NCBI GenBank assembly: GCA_010279815.1
Contig: QEOQ01000561.1
Span: 109,165 to 137,120, forward strand
DNA: 27,956 nucleotides
Direction of reading: 5' to 3'
Origin: Brachionus plicatilis
Taxonomy: Eukaryota > Rotifera > Eurotatoria > Ploima > Brachionidae
Part shown: positions 7,868 through 17,399 of the stretch, piece by piece
Position numbering within the stretch: the stretch's first letter is position 1
How the letters are laid out: each line of letters opens with the position of its first letter
Notes under the pieces: generated by a model
Database searches by the model: none
The model's input: the letters and a program-made list of their open reading frames with translations, nothing else
What the model was told of the DNA's origin: nothing
Made by a program: the position numbers and the translations under genes

Positions 7868-10800
7868 ATGCCAGCCGATGCAGATCTTCTATGTGAGTAC
7901 TACATAGCCTCAAATTTAAACTCGAAAAAAAACAAGTCAGGTCTCAAAACAAAATCAATAAGCGAAACTTCGCTGTCTAATGCCAGTGCCAACTCATTGT
8001 TGTACAATGAATCGGCGGCGGTCATTGACTTTGTTAAATATGACAAAAATCCCATGGACTATTTGAAAAAGAAGTATCAGCTGCTAAACAACACCGGCCA
8101 GATACAAAAGTCCCAATCATTGAGCAATTTAAACACGTCCAGTGTTGTCTCAGATAAGATGGATTTAGAGTGGTCGAAAATTCGCAGGAACGGAACAGGC
8201 CTGCTCAATTTAGGTAATAACTGTTACTTAAATGCCACTTTACAATGTCTTGCATATACTCCTCCGCTAAGCCAGTGGTTGGTCACTCGGGCTCATTCGG
8301 CCTTGTGCAAATTTCGCCAGATCAAAGGTTTTTGCTCTCTATGCGAAGTAGAACGCATTATTTATGACATATTCAATTCAAATGGTTGTGCCAAGCCCAA
8401 TTCACTTTGCTACAACATAAAAAGTAATTTTAACTAATTATTTAATATTTAATAAATTAGAGTTTATGCATAGAAATATCGGCAGTATTCGGAGTGGGCA
8501 CTCAGGAGGATGCGTCCGAATTTTTCACCACTCTCATTGAGAGTATGGCTAAGTCAATCAAATTTTCATTGAATATCCCGAACAAACTGAGTCTTATGAG
8601 CAAGAAAAAAGCCAACACTATTCTGGATGATATATTTTCTTTTCAGTTTTGTAGCCGAAGTAAGTACAATTTTAAAAAAATATAAAAGATAAATCAGAAC
8701 TGACTTAAGATTTTAAAAAAAATGTGAAAAAAGTACGGACTTGGACTTTTTTATTTTATTTTATTTTGAAATTACATTTAAAAATGAAATATAAATATTT
8801 AATTCCAAATAAGTAAAACAATCAAAAGATTTTTTCTAGTCTTTCCAACCAATATTTTTGAAATAAAAATTTCAAAATAAACTTCACAAAAATTAGTTGA
8901 TACATTTTATTTTTTAAAATCAATTTTTTCAATTGAGAAAATGTACTTTTTTAATTATTTTATTTTTAAAATCAACACAGCAATTAAAATTATTTAAATT
9001 GATATCAAAAGATAAACGGCATTGTGAATTTTGGTACTAAAAACAAAATATTATTATTATTTATTTTTTAACTGTACAGAATAAAAATAAAAAAATAAAA
9101 ATTAAGTTAAGTAAAATTAAAAAGTTAAGTAAAATAAAATCAAGAAATAAAAATAAAAAAAATGAAAAAAGTTTTTGAGAGTTAAATAACCTGGAATTAA
9201 AAATGCCAAAGCTTAAGTTATGATGGACCAAAACATGTGGGACTAGTTCAAAATAAATCAATTAAAATAGTCAATTTATAAAATAGCTTGTCAAAAAATA
9301 AAAATAGCCAATTAAGCTATTTTTTAATTGATAAATTGCTCTTATTGAAAAAAATACAGAAATAGAAAAAAATGTTAATTATTCGATTATTAATGCTTTA
9401 ATATTTTAAAATAAGTGAAATTTTATCAAAAAAATCATCAAATTTTGCTTTTTTATAATCTTAATTATTACGGGTCTTGCCCAAAATGTGAACAGAAGTT
9501 CACCAAAAAATGTGACCATGAGTATCTTGCTTAAAATGTGAACTTTATGTTCACAAAATTTCTGTTCACAAATTTTGTGACCAAAGTAGTTCACATAAAA
9601 TAAAAAATGTTCACCAAATTTTTAATTTAAAATTAAGACAAAATTAAAAATCTTTATTTTGTTATGTATTTGGATATTAAAAAAACTAAAGTGATAGAAA
9701 GCTAAAATCTTTTATTTTAAAAGTATACAAATTAAGTTCTTTTTTTTTGATTTTTTTAGCTTAGTACCAAACCAATCTCAGAGATTTCTTTGAAAATTTT
9801 TAAATCAGTATTTTCAGTCATTATTTTTAAATTAATCTTTTGGTATATCAAAGTTGATACATTAGCTTTTTAATTTAATTTTTTTTAAATGAAGCAATTT
9901 AATTTTTTAGCTTAATAAAAAAAAATAGTTGCAAATTTCAACAAGAATAACAAAATAAAGATTTTTAATTTTGTAAATAAAGATTTTTAATATATTTAAT
10001 TGCATTAACTGATTATTAGTAAATTTTTGAGAAAATTTTCTTTCAAATTTTTTTTAATTTATAATATCTACATAACATGTTAATCATGTTACATTAAGAT
10101 TATTTAAATTAAATCAAAGATTTTTTTTAAAATCTAAAGATAAATTTTTTGAATCGAAATAATATTTAGAATTGATCATCAACTTCAAGATGCCTTAATA
10201 AATAGTAAAATAAATTTGATCATAAAATTAAAGGACGATATTTTAAATTTATTAATAATTTAGATAAAAAAGTTTATTGTTATGAATAGACAAAAAATAA
10301 AAAGATAAATTTTTTTTCACAATTATTATTTTATAAGATTAAATTTTAAGTAACCTGTTCGAATTGTGATCGAACCTCGGACACTGTTGAGAGCACAAAC
10401 ACATGGCCAGTTGATGTGAAGTATGCTCAAGACATCCGCAAAGGTATGCTGCACTTTTTACGGGAAGAAGTGCTTGATGGCCAAAACGCATACAAATGTG
10501 ACAAATGTGGCAAAAAAACACGTGCTACCAAAAAATACACAATTCGAACTGCACCAAACATCCTGGTTATTCACTTGAAGCGATTTGATTTTTCCCATGG
10601 CGGAAAATTGTCACACTATGTCTCTTATCCAGAAACTCTGAACATGAAAACATTTGTTCCCGAGACGGGCTCAATGGCTTCTAACGAAAAATCGTTAAGG
10701 AAATTGAATTATAAGCTGTACGGTGTGCTTGTTCACCTTGGCTATACTTCACACTCGGGACACTATTTTTCATATGTTCGTGGCCCTAATGATGTGTGGT

Positions 10801-11420
10801 ACAAAGCTGATGACCAGCGAGTGAGTGCAGTCCAGGCTCGTGACGCCCTTGCTCAACACGCGTACATTCTTTTTTACAGCAAGATAAACGACTCGGCTAT
10901 TGAGCCGAGTCCCAAAGTACCTTCATTAATTGAAAAAAACATCACCATGACTTGTCCAAAGCCTAGGATTTATGGACCAGTTTTGCCTAATGTTATCAAA
11001 GCCATTGAAAAAAAAGAATCCAAAGGAAAAAAAGACTATGGGAGTATGACCAGAAAAAAGCTAAAGAGAATTATTGCCAATATTAGAAAAAAGATTGAGA
11101 ACGATTCAAAAAATGCCAAACTAAAGCGTAGATTGAAAAAAGTCAAAAAAGTACTAAAGATCAAGAGGGAAAAAAATGGCTGTGAAGAAAAAAAGCGAAA
11201 AGTTGATGATGACGAAACAGATTCGAGTATTCCCGGTAGTAGTATTTCATCTCTAAGCTCGGCTAGTTCCAGTTCTAGTGCCAAAAAATTTAAGTCTGAA
11301 CATAATGGTTTAACTTTGATTAAACAATACAAATCATCTTCTTCGTCAATATCGTCACTATCAGTGTCACCATCGCCTTCACCTGAGCCCAGACTGTTTC
11401 CTCAAAAAATCAAAGTTTAA
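7868..11420 (+). CDS. USP36: USP36/USP42-type ubiquitin carboxyl-terminal hydrolase
   Basis: This gene encodes a cysteine protease (peptidase family C19) that removes ubiquitin from proteins; family members act in the nucleolus and nucleus. I read three exons, 7868-8423, 8474-8659 and 10351-11420, joined through GT-AG introns with consistent phases to give 603 residues. The Cys box is GLLNLGNNCYLNATLQC with catalytic Cys119. TQEDASEFF spans the exon 1-2 product. A zinc ribbon of two CxxC pairs (TCSNC and KCDKC) follows, then VIHLKRFDF, the His box SGHYFSYVR with His385, and WYKADDQRV with the likely acidic residue Asp402. The C-terminus (about 450-603) is a lysine/arginine-rich helix and then a serine-rich tail, fitting nucleolar targeting. 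It is about half the length of human USP36, USP42 or fly Scny. The triad is intact, so activity is expected. USP17-like members of the same subfamily are the main alternative name. Confidence 0.92.
9486..9614. repeat. Cluster of GTTCAC/GTGAAC words
   Basis: Seven exact copies of GTTCAC or its complement GTGAAC occur within about 130 bp, plus two GTGACC variants, most next to A/T runs. The arrangement allows several overlapping hairpins. It may be a decayed tandem repeat. Confidence 0.55.
9638..9974. mobile_element. Candidate MITE with 28-bp perfect inverted repeats
   Basis: Positions 9638-9665 and 9947-9974 are exact reverse complements, starting ACAAAATTAAAAATC. The flanking octamers AAATTAAG and AAATAAAG agree at 7 of 8, a possible target duplication. 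The 337-bp element has no coding potential and sits in intron 2 of the USP36-like gene. Confidence 0.62.
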
Positions 11421-11799
11421 CCATGACTTTGGATGAGAGGACTTTTGTTGTCTTTTTTCAAGTCTACCTCCATTATTTGAATTTTTTTTTTTGTTATTAT
11501 TTCAAGATCTTTTTTCTGTTTCCATCTATTTAACATTTAATTATGAAATAAAAAATCCAAGAAAGACTTTTTTTATTTTTGATAAATATTATTCAGTAAT
11601 AGAATTTGATCAATTATTGAAATTCTGCAAAAACCGTAGAAAAAATTTCAAATATTTTCAAAATTTTTCCAATTTTTAGAACCATTTGAAACTTACTTGA
11701 GGAAAGTTAACAAAACATATCTGAAATTAGTAAAACTTATTGTTTACCACAATTTATGTATTTTCTAGCGATATTTACACTTAATAAAACAACGATTAA
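11421..11799. other. 3' UTR and spacer
   Basis: T-rich sequence follows the USP36-like stop codon and runs into a LINE fragment at about 11800. I see no other gene here. Confidence 0.6.
11547..11552 (+). terminator. Poly(A) signal of the USP36-like gene
   Basis: AATAAA about 130 bp after the stop codon; the first good match on this strand. In DNA this AT-rich the match could be by chance. Confidence 0.45.
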
Positions 11800-12137
11800 T
11801 AATTAAATGCTAATCAAAACAATTTAATTAGAAAAATGTTCAATCTTAGCTCTACATGCCACATGTCTTAGGGGTCTTAAAAGATCTTAAGAATTTAAAA
11901 TTGGATGAACTTTATCTTTATTCTAAACTTTCATCTATTGAGACGATAAGATTTAATTCACAATCATCTAGTATTTTTGAGTGCAATAAACAAAACGTAA
12001 CTTTCTTCCCATCAAAATCAATTAATTCTTTTGAGGCAGATATTCAGCTTTTGACAGACCATTTTAATTTAAATTTTACTTTACCTTTAAGTAATATAAG
12101 TAGGTCCCAGACTTGCACAAAATTCAGAAAAAAAAGT

Positions 12138-12191
12138 CATTTTAAAGTCTTTTCAAAGACAAGTCACTGACTTTGAAAAGACTTTAAAATG
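12138..12191. repeat. Perfect 21-bp inverted repeat
   Basis: Positions 12138-12158 and 12171-12191 are exact reverse complements (CATTTTAAAGTCTTTTCAAAG at the left is 21 bases, ending at 12158). The 12-base spacer makes a strong hairpin. It lies at the left end of the 191-bp insert. Confidence 0.85.
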
Positions 12192-12278
12192 GCCGCCTTA
12201 ATAATTAATTTTATTTAGCCGCATAATTAACTACATGGAACGGCAAAAGACCTATAAAAATAATCTTTCAAGTATTTT

Positions 12279-12315
12279 GACTTGACTTTGACTTTATGAC
12301 TTTTAAACAACTCTG
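12279..12315 (-). repeat. Dispersed CAGAGTTGTTT repeat, copy 2
   Basis: Read on the minus strand: CAGAGTTGTTTAAAAGTCA followed by repeated AAGTC words. It forms the right end of the 191-bp insert and matches 5189-5232. Confidence 0.6.
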
Positions 12316-12516
12316 GTAAGTGCAAAAGTGAGTCAAATGAACATTTTGTCATCAGTGATGGTATCTCAGACTCTTTCAGAATATGCTAAGAAAACTTAAG
12401 ATTTAAAGATTATCGTTTAATTTTAAATGAATTAATAATGCCTAAATGAATTTCAAAGCTTGAGGTCCATGATACTTACTATTTTCCTCATCATTACAAT
12501 TGTAATACTTAATCAT

Positions 12517-12538
12517 AGTAGTAGTAGTAGTAGTAGTA
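12517..12538. repeat. (AGT)n / (ACT)n microsatellite
   Basis: About seven AGT units. This is the 3' terminal repeat of LINE C read on the plus strand. Confidence 0.85.
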
Positions 12539-12588
12539 TCTGCAGTATAGATATTTCTATCTAAACTAACGCTCAAAAGCGTTTAGCC

Positions 12589-13840
12589 TTACAAACTAAG
12601 GCTTTGGCAGACTTTGCTTTTCACCATTCCAAAAACTTCATTGTCAATGACTGCTTTGAAGCTATTTATTGCTTGCGCACTCACAGCATTAACTGATAAG
12701 CTATTCCATAATTTTACGCAGCGATTTGTTAAGAAATTATATCTTAAAGAGACTCTGCGATTTATTTCTCGGACCAGTCTATCGTCATGTGGTCTTCTTA
12801 GGCTTTTGAAACTACAAGCGAAAATGATTCCATTAGTTAAAGATACCTTTTCAAAACTTTTTAAAATTTTGTATATTTGAATTAAATCCCCTCTTAAACG
12901 ACGATCTTCAAGTATAAGCTTTAAGTATTTCAATCTATCTTCATAAGACTTGGTTCTGGTATAATCAATCAGTTTTGTCGCTCTTCTTTGCACTTTTTCA
13001 AGAATTATAATGTCTTTTTTTTAAATGCGAACTCCAGGTTCCTACTGCATACTCCAGATGGGTCTCACAAGTGATGTATAGAGAAGTCTTAATGATTCTC
13101 GGCTAAGGTTTTTAAAAGAATTTCTTATTTGACCCAGTATTTGGTTAGCTTTCATAGCTGCCACGGTACATTGTTTATTCCATTTCAAATCATTTGTAAT
13201 AAAAACACCCAAATCCTTTACTTCTGTTATCTCCTCTAGTAGATGAGATATATTTTGGTTTGATAATAAGTATTTGGCTTTTTCTTTTCTCATCCCTAAA
13301 TACATTGCTTTACATTTGTTCAGGTTTAGATTTGTTGACCATTTTTCTGTCCATTCCATTAGGAGATCGAGGTCTTTCTGAAGTTCTAACGATCCTACGT
13401 CAGAGAATTCGGAGATAACAATTAATTTTAAGTCATCAGCATATCCAAGAAAGAAACTGTTGAAGCTCTCAAGGAGATCATTGATATAAATTATAAACAA
13501 GATTGGACCAAGTACGGATCCTTGTGGCACTCCGCTTAACTTCCCAATTTGATGCGTCATTACCTAAGACAACTCTTTGTACCCGCCCAATCAAAAATGA
13601 CTCAATCCAGCCTAGAAGTTTACCATTTTTACCATATGATTCAAGTTTTATTATCAATTTTCCATGCGGAACTTTATCAAAAGCTTTTGAGAAGTCAGTA
13701 TACACAATGTCAACATTTTTGCCTTTTTCATATTCATAAGTTGCTTTATCAATAAACTCTAATAGGTTTGTTGCACATGATCTGTAAGGAAGAAACCCAT
13801 GCTGTTTATTAGATATTAAATTGTAATTGTATATGAAGTT
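12589..13840 (-). pseudogene. LINE C reverse transcriptase, frameshifted
   Basis: The coding remnant starts in the fingers (LISNKQHGFLPYRSCATNLL), then reads VDIVYTDFSKAFDKVPHGKL with motif A intact. A frameshift follows near 13540, at the VPQG motif. GVPQGSVLGPILF and YADDLKLI are intact. A further frameshift near 13035 comes just after VRPIWS. The last piece is QRRATKLIDYTRTKSYEDRL through NSFKAVIDNE and the stop at 12589. Catalytic residues are kept, but the frame is broken in at least two places and the 5' part (endonuclease) is gone. Confidence 0.85.
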
Positions 13841-13845
13841 AATTT

Positions 13846-15752
13846 TTTTTTAATTATGTACATTTTCAAATACAAATTGAAGAAAAATTCTTAATTTTTT
13901 AATAAATTAAAATTAAAGTAAATGAAAATATTAAAAAAAAATACTGTTTTTTACCTAAAATAATTTTTCTTATGTAAAAAATGACAAAAAATTAAGAATC
14001 AATAAAATTTAAATAGATCATTGATTTGATTTACCTAAAAAAAGAAAATAAAAATTTCATTTTAAGAAAAAAAGGTACAACAAAGTATGTTGCACTATGT
14101 TGCAGTATTTTTTCTACTATTTTTCATTTAATTTAATTTTAATAAATCAAAAAATGAAGAATATTTGTTCTATTTGTATTTGAAATTCACTATACCCTTG
14201 TTGTTTAACTGATTTATTTTGAAGGTAGCAATTATTATTATTTATTTCAATGTAAAAATTAAAAATTAAAACAATAAAAAAAAAATAAAACAAAAGTAAG
14301 TTTTATGATAAAAAAGTCCGTCTTAATATCTCGATCTGCAATTAATTATTTATAAAAATTTGTTCATAAAATTTTATGAAAAATTTTAAAATGAGGAAAT
14401 TTATTAACAAGAATATTCTTGTTTTTTTTATTTTAATTCAATTTTTATTTTTTCTTTCTTAGATATTTGGAAATAAAAAGTTTATGTAACAAAATGTCTT
14501 ATATTTGACCATAAAATTCTATTTATTTTAAATTTTCTGATTTAATTATTATTTCAGTAAAAATTTTTGATTGATTTGATATTCCTCATAAACCGAAAAA
14601 AGGATTTGATGCAAACACCATCTCGCCAATGTTAAAACATCTTTACATGCACCAAATACTCTTAAAATGTGTTTAAAATCTTGAATCTGTAAGATCAAAT
14701 CTTTAAAGCTTCATAAATTTAATTTAATGCGTCATTAAAGCTTTAAAAAAATTTTTTATTTTTTTAACTTTATAATTGATCCTCCGCTATAAATTGAATT
14801 AAAAGCAAAATCGGGAAGATGATTATTTTGTTTTTAATTTTTTGAAAAATCTCAAGCTTTTGTGCCGCATTTATCTTAAAATTCTTCAAGTGCTTTATTT
14901 TAAGATGGTAGTGACGAGTGTGCAACCATGAGATGTTCTTGTCGAATAGCGGAGATCATGTGTAGCTTTACTTGTCATGATTAACTTTATCAATACAAAA
15001 ATACTTATTAATTGAATTAATGAAGAAAAGTTTAATTTAATTTTAAATTAAATAAATTTTTTATGATTTTTATTAATTAGTATTTGATAAAAAAAATTGT
15101 TATCTTTTAAAAATTCTATATTTTATATTTTATATGATTTTTATTTTGACTATAATTCTAATTCAACTAAATTTTAATTGAATTTTTGAAATTTAAAAAA
15201 TTTTTATAATTTATTAACAATACATTTCTTCAAAAGTAAAGCATTTATCCTTACCAAAATTAAGTTACTAAAAAAATTACTCAAAAAAATCTATCTATCA
15301 TTTAATCATTATATTATGAAATTTAATCGTTACTTTATTATTGAAGTCTCATGATCAATTTAATTTGACAAAAAAAACTTAGTTTTGATGAAACAAAATT
15401 TTTGCGAGTTATTTTAAATTTTATGTAAATAATAAAAATTATTATATTTATATATATAAATTTAAATTTTACAACACTAAAAGACAAACTTTCTTTTAAA
15501 TCAGCAAATAACGCAGTCGAACTTAATTTTTTTAAATTAAAATTTATGATATATTTTTATACTTAACTCAAGAGCATCCCTTTTTCAAAAAAATTTGATT
15601 TTTAATTTTATTTCGAATTTTATGATCCCATTCAAAAAAGGCATCATAGCTTGTTAATAATGATTAATTAAATCAATCTAAACTTAATTTAAAAGTTCAT
15701 TTTTTGAATATTAAGAGAGCATCTAAAAATGTCACAGATATCAGCCAACAAA
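13846..15752. other. AT-rich intergenic region, no gene seen
   Basis: Almost entirely A/T runs with stops in all frames. A less AT-rich patch at about 14885-14985 is unexplained; I see no protein or tRNA fold in it. Confidence 0.55.
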
Positions 15753-15777
15753 TATAAACTCATATATTCACTATAAA
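15753..15777 (+). promoter_or_regulatory. Candidate TATA boxes of the chitin-binding gene
   Basis: TATAAA occurs at 15753-15758 and 15772-15777, 63-87 bp before the start codon. Either is a suitable distance upstream of a short leader. The surrounding DNA is AT-rich, so chance matches are possible. Confidence 0.4.
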
Positions 15778-15839
15778 TTAAGAAATTAAGAGTGACAAAA
15801 ATCATCCAGATTTTCAGCTTAGCTAAACTAGAAAAAAAA

Positions 15840-17348
15840 ATGATCAAATTGAGTTTAATTTTGATTGTATGTGTCGCTTGGACAATAGAAGGAACTCACC
15901 AGCCCAGTCATTATGGCAACACTGATGCTAAGACATACAAAGCAAATGGAAAATATGCTTCGGTATCCTATGGAAAAACCTATGAGTCCAAGGTAAAGAA
16001 GACAATTAAATACGCCAGTCCCAATCCAGTCCACCACCAGTACTATCAATCGACACACAAAGTGTATCCATCATCGCACAAACAAGTCTATTCAAAGCCA
16101 ATGTATGCCCAAACAAAGCATGCATACAAGTCATCGGTTTATGCCTCCAAAAAGCCTGTTTACTCATCAATGCTAAACCAATATAAACCAATCTATGCTA
16201 AAACCCAAAAAGCATACCAAAAAACTTATGCCAAACCAAGCTCTCAGTATCAACATTCATCAAATAATTATCTACCAAAAAAAGATACCAAAGACTACAC
16301 AATGAAAAAGCAACAAAAACCAGTGTATTATCAAAAAAAAGTTACTAACATGTATGCACCCACTAAATATCAAACCAAATATGATAGTAGTCACTACAAT
16401 GGCATGAATCAGTACAAAAAAAAAGATACTAATGCTTATAATTCAATGGATTATAACAAAAAAATGCCAGTATACCAACAAGAGCAAAATATGGGCAATT
16501 ATCAACAGCAAAAAAAACCAGTGTATTATCAAAAAAAAGTTACTAATATGTATGCACCTACTAAATATCAAAACAAATATGGTAGTGGTCATTACAATGG
16601 TATGAATCACTATAATAACAAAGATACTAATTCTTATAATTCAATGGATTATAACAAAAAAATGCCTGTTTACCAACAAGAGCAAAATATGGGCAATTAT
16701 CAACAGCAATACAAACCAACATATGAAAAAATGCAAAATGACCAAGATTATAATATGGATGGAAAAAATAAGCAAAATATGAGACCTTATGAAACGTATA
16801 AAGCCGATTCACCTAAAGAATACAATAGATACAATTCAATGGATAATAAAGCAAATGAAAAACAAGAACTTGATTATGTACCAAGTGTATATGAAACAAA
16901 AGATATGAATGGAAATAAATATGCCAATGATTATCCAATGAAGACATATAAAACTCAACCTGATGCAAAAAATTCTCATATTGTGCAATATCCCAGCGAA
17001 TATGAAAAAAAGGAAAACTACATGCCAAAGACATATAATTCTAACGATGATTATGGAAATGAAAAATACATGGAACCCCAGACAAACGAATATGGACCAA
17101 AAAATGAATATCAAAATATGAAATATGAAAAGCCAAAATATCAAGTAAAAAAGCAGTATGATGCTAATTGTTATTCATCTGAAATGAAACCGATTCCCGG
17201 TGATTGCTACAAATTCGAGATGTGCTCAAATGGAAGGCGTACAATTATGAAATGTCCATCGAATCTTGTTTATGATGAACATAAGAAAATATGTAATCAT
17301 AGACATATGGTCAAGGGTAGATGTGGCTCAGCTACTTATGCCTATTAA
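15840..17348 (+). CDS. Secreted Tyr/Lys-rich protein with C-terminal CBM14 chitin-binding domain
   Basis: The intronless frame encodes 502 residues. The start at 15840 gives a clear signal peptide, MIKLSLILIVCVAWTIEG, so the product is probably secreted; an in-frame GTG further up is not used. Residues 20-440 are low-complexity, very rich in Tyr, Lys, Gln, Asn and Met with no cysteine. They include two 66-residue repeats (about 161-226 and 227-292) that start near VYYQKKVTNMYAP. Residues 444-495 hold six cysteines with spacing 11, 5, 9, 12 and 9, the peritrophin-A/CBM14 pattern that binds chitin through three disulfides. The likely role is a structural or lining protein of a chitinous layer. 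The Tyr-rich part could be cross-linked or adhesive, but that is inference. No catalytic domain is present. Confidence 0.88.
   Translation: MIKLSLILIVCVAWTIEGTHQPSHYGNTDAKTYKANGKYASVSYGKTYESKVKKTIKYASPNPVHHQYYQSTHKVYPSSHKQVYSKPMYAQTKHAYKSSVYASKKPVYSSMLNQYKPIYAKTQKAYQKTYAKPSSQYQHSSNNYLPKKDTKDYTMKKQQKPVYYQKKVTNMYAPTKYQTKYDSSHYNGMNQYKKKDTNAYNSMDYNKKMPVYQQEQNMGNYQQQKKPVYYQKKVTNMYAPTKYQNKYGSGHYNGMNHYNNKDTNSYNSMDYNKKMPVYQQEQNMGNYQQQYKPTYEKMQNDQDYNMDGKNKQNMRPYETYKADSPKEYNRYNSMDNKANEKQELDYVPSVYETKDMNGNKYANDYPMKTYKTQPDAKNSHIVQYPSEYEKKENYMPKTYNSNDDYGNEKYMEPQTNEYGPKNEYQNMKYEKPKYQVKKQYDANCYSSEMKPIPGDCYKFEMCSNGRRTIMKCPSNLVYDEHKKICNHRHMVKGRCGSATYAY
16321..16716 (+). repeat. Tandem 198-bp duplication inside the chitin-binding gene
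   Basis: Positions 16321-16518 are repeated at 16519-16716 with an offset of exactly 198 bp (66 codons). Differences are few and mostly silent or conservative, indicating a recent in-frame expansion. QQEQNMGNYQQQ closes both copies. Confidence 0.88.
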
Positions 17349-17388
17349 TGGCTAATTTTCTACTATTTTAAATTAACTCTTTAATTTT

Positions 17389-17394
17389 AATAAA
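17389..17394 (+). terminator. Poly(A) signal of the chitin-binding gene
   Basis: AATAAA 41 bp after the stop codon, at a normal distance. Confidence 0.6.
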
Positions 17395-17399
17395 AATTC

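Larger units (their letters stand above)
8660..10350 (+). other. Long intron 2 of the USP36-like gene
   Basis: The intron has donor GTAAGT at 8660 and an acceptor TTTTAAG before 10351. It contains AT-rich sequence, a cluster of GTTCAC/GTGAAC words (9486-9614) and a 28-bp perfect inverted-repeat pair (9638-9665, 9947-9974). No coding sequence is seen. Confidence 0.8.
12125..12315. mobile_element. 191-bp non-autonomous insert with CAGA...TCTG ends
   Basis: The insert interrupts the LINE coding similarity, which resumes on the other side. The left end reads CAGAAAAAAAAGTCA. The reverse complement of the right end reads CAGAGTTGTTTAAAAGTCAT, so the ends share CAGA and AAAAGTCA. It contains a perfect 21-bp palindrome. 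The flanking octamers ACAAAATT (12117-12124) and GCAAAAGT (12322-12329) agree at 6 of 8, a weak possible duplication. The ends are hAT-like. The same end sequence recurs at 5189 and, imperfectly, at 20033. Confidence 0.6.
11806..12450 (+). pseudogene. Reverse transcriptase C-terminal remnant
   Basis: This is the coding part of the LINE fragment: the region downstream of the RT palm, corresponding to roughly the last 150 residues of LINE A. It has a frameshift near 11855, a stop after SFRIC near 12396 and a 191-bp insertion at 12125-12315. The catalytic motifs are not included. Confidence 0.75.
11800..12480 (+). mobile_element. LINE fragment related to LINE A, split by an insert
   Basis: This plus-strand fragment is the 3' end of a LINE of the same family as element A. 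The segment LNANQNNLIRKMFNLSSTCHM corresponds to LNINQNNLVRQMFNLKSNCHM of A. After a frameshift at about 11855 it continues with LKLDELYLYSKLSSIETI. The match stops at about 12124, resumes at about 12330 with HFVISDGISDSF and runs to RFKDYRLILNELIMPK and a stop at about 12450. The gap holds a 191-bp insert. The fragment carries frameshifts and a stop and is defunct. Confidence 0.8.
12517..13845 (-). mobile_element. LINE C, CR1/L2-type, 5'-truncated
   Basis: This minus-strand non-LTR retrotransposon begins inside the reverse transcriptase at about 13845. It runs through SKAFDKVPHGKL, GVPQGSVLGPILFIIYINDLL, LGYADDLKLI and the CR1/L2-style tail QRRATKLI...RRLRGDLIQIYKIL. The 3' end has a hairpin AACGCTCAAAAGCGTT (about 12570) and ends in an (ACT)n microsatellite on its own strand at 12517-12538. 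Its 3' end meets the 3' end of the LINE A-type fragment, so the two are tail to tail. I found no target duplication. Confidence 0.85.

Noticed and set aside
11036..11332. Minus-strand open frame opposite the USP36-like tail
   Set aside because: It is the complement of the Lys/Ser-rich tail, giving a Phe/Leu/Ser-rich artefact.
14885..14985. Possible tRNA in the less AT-rich patch
   Set aside because: I could not form a cloverleaf with a T-loop GGTTCRA-like motif, so no tRNA is called.
15792..15839. Upstream in-frame extension of the chitin-binding protein
   Set aside because: It starts with GTG and would bury the signal peptide; the ATG at 15840 gives a normal secretory start.
16627..17144. 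Several antisense open frames in the chitin-binding gene
   Set aside because: They arise from the biased Tyr/Lys/Asn codons on the sense strand and encode nothing recognisable.
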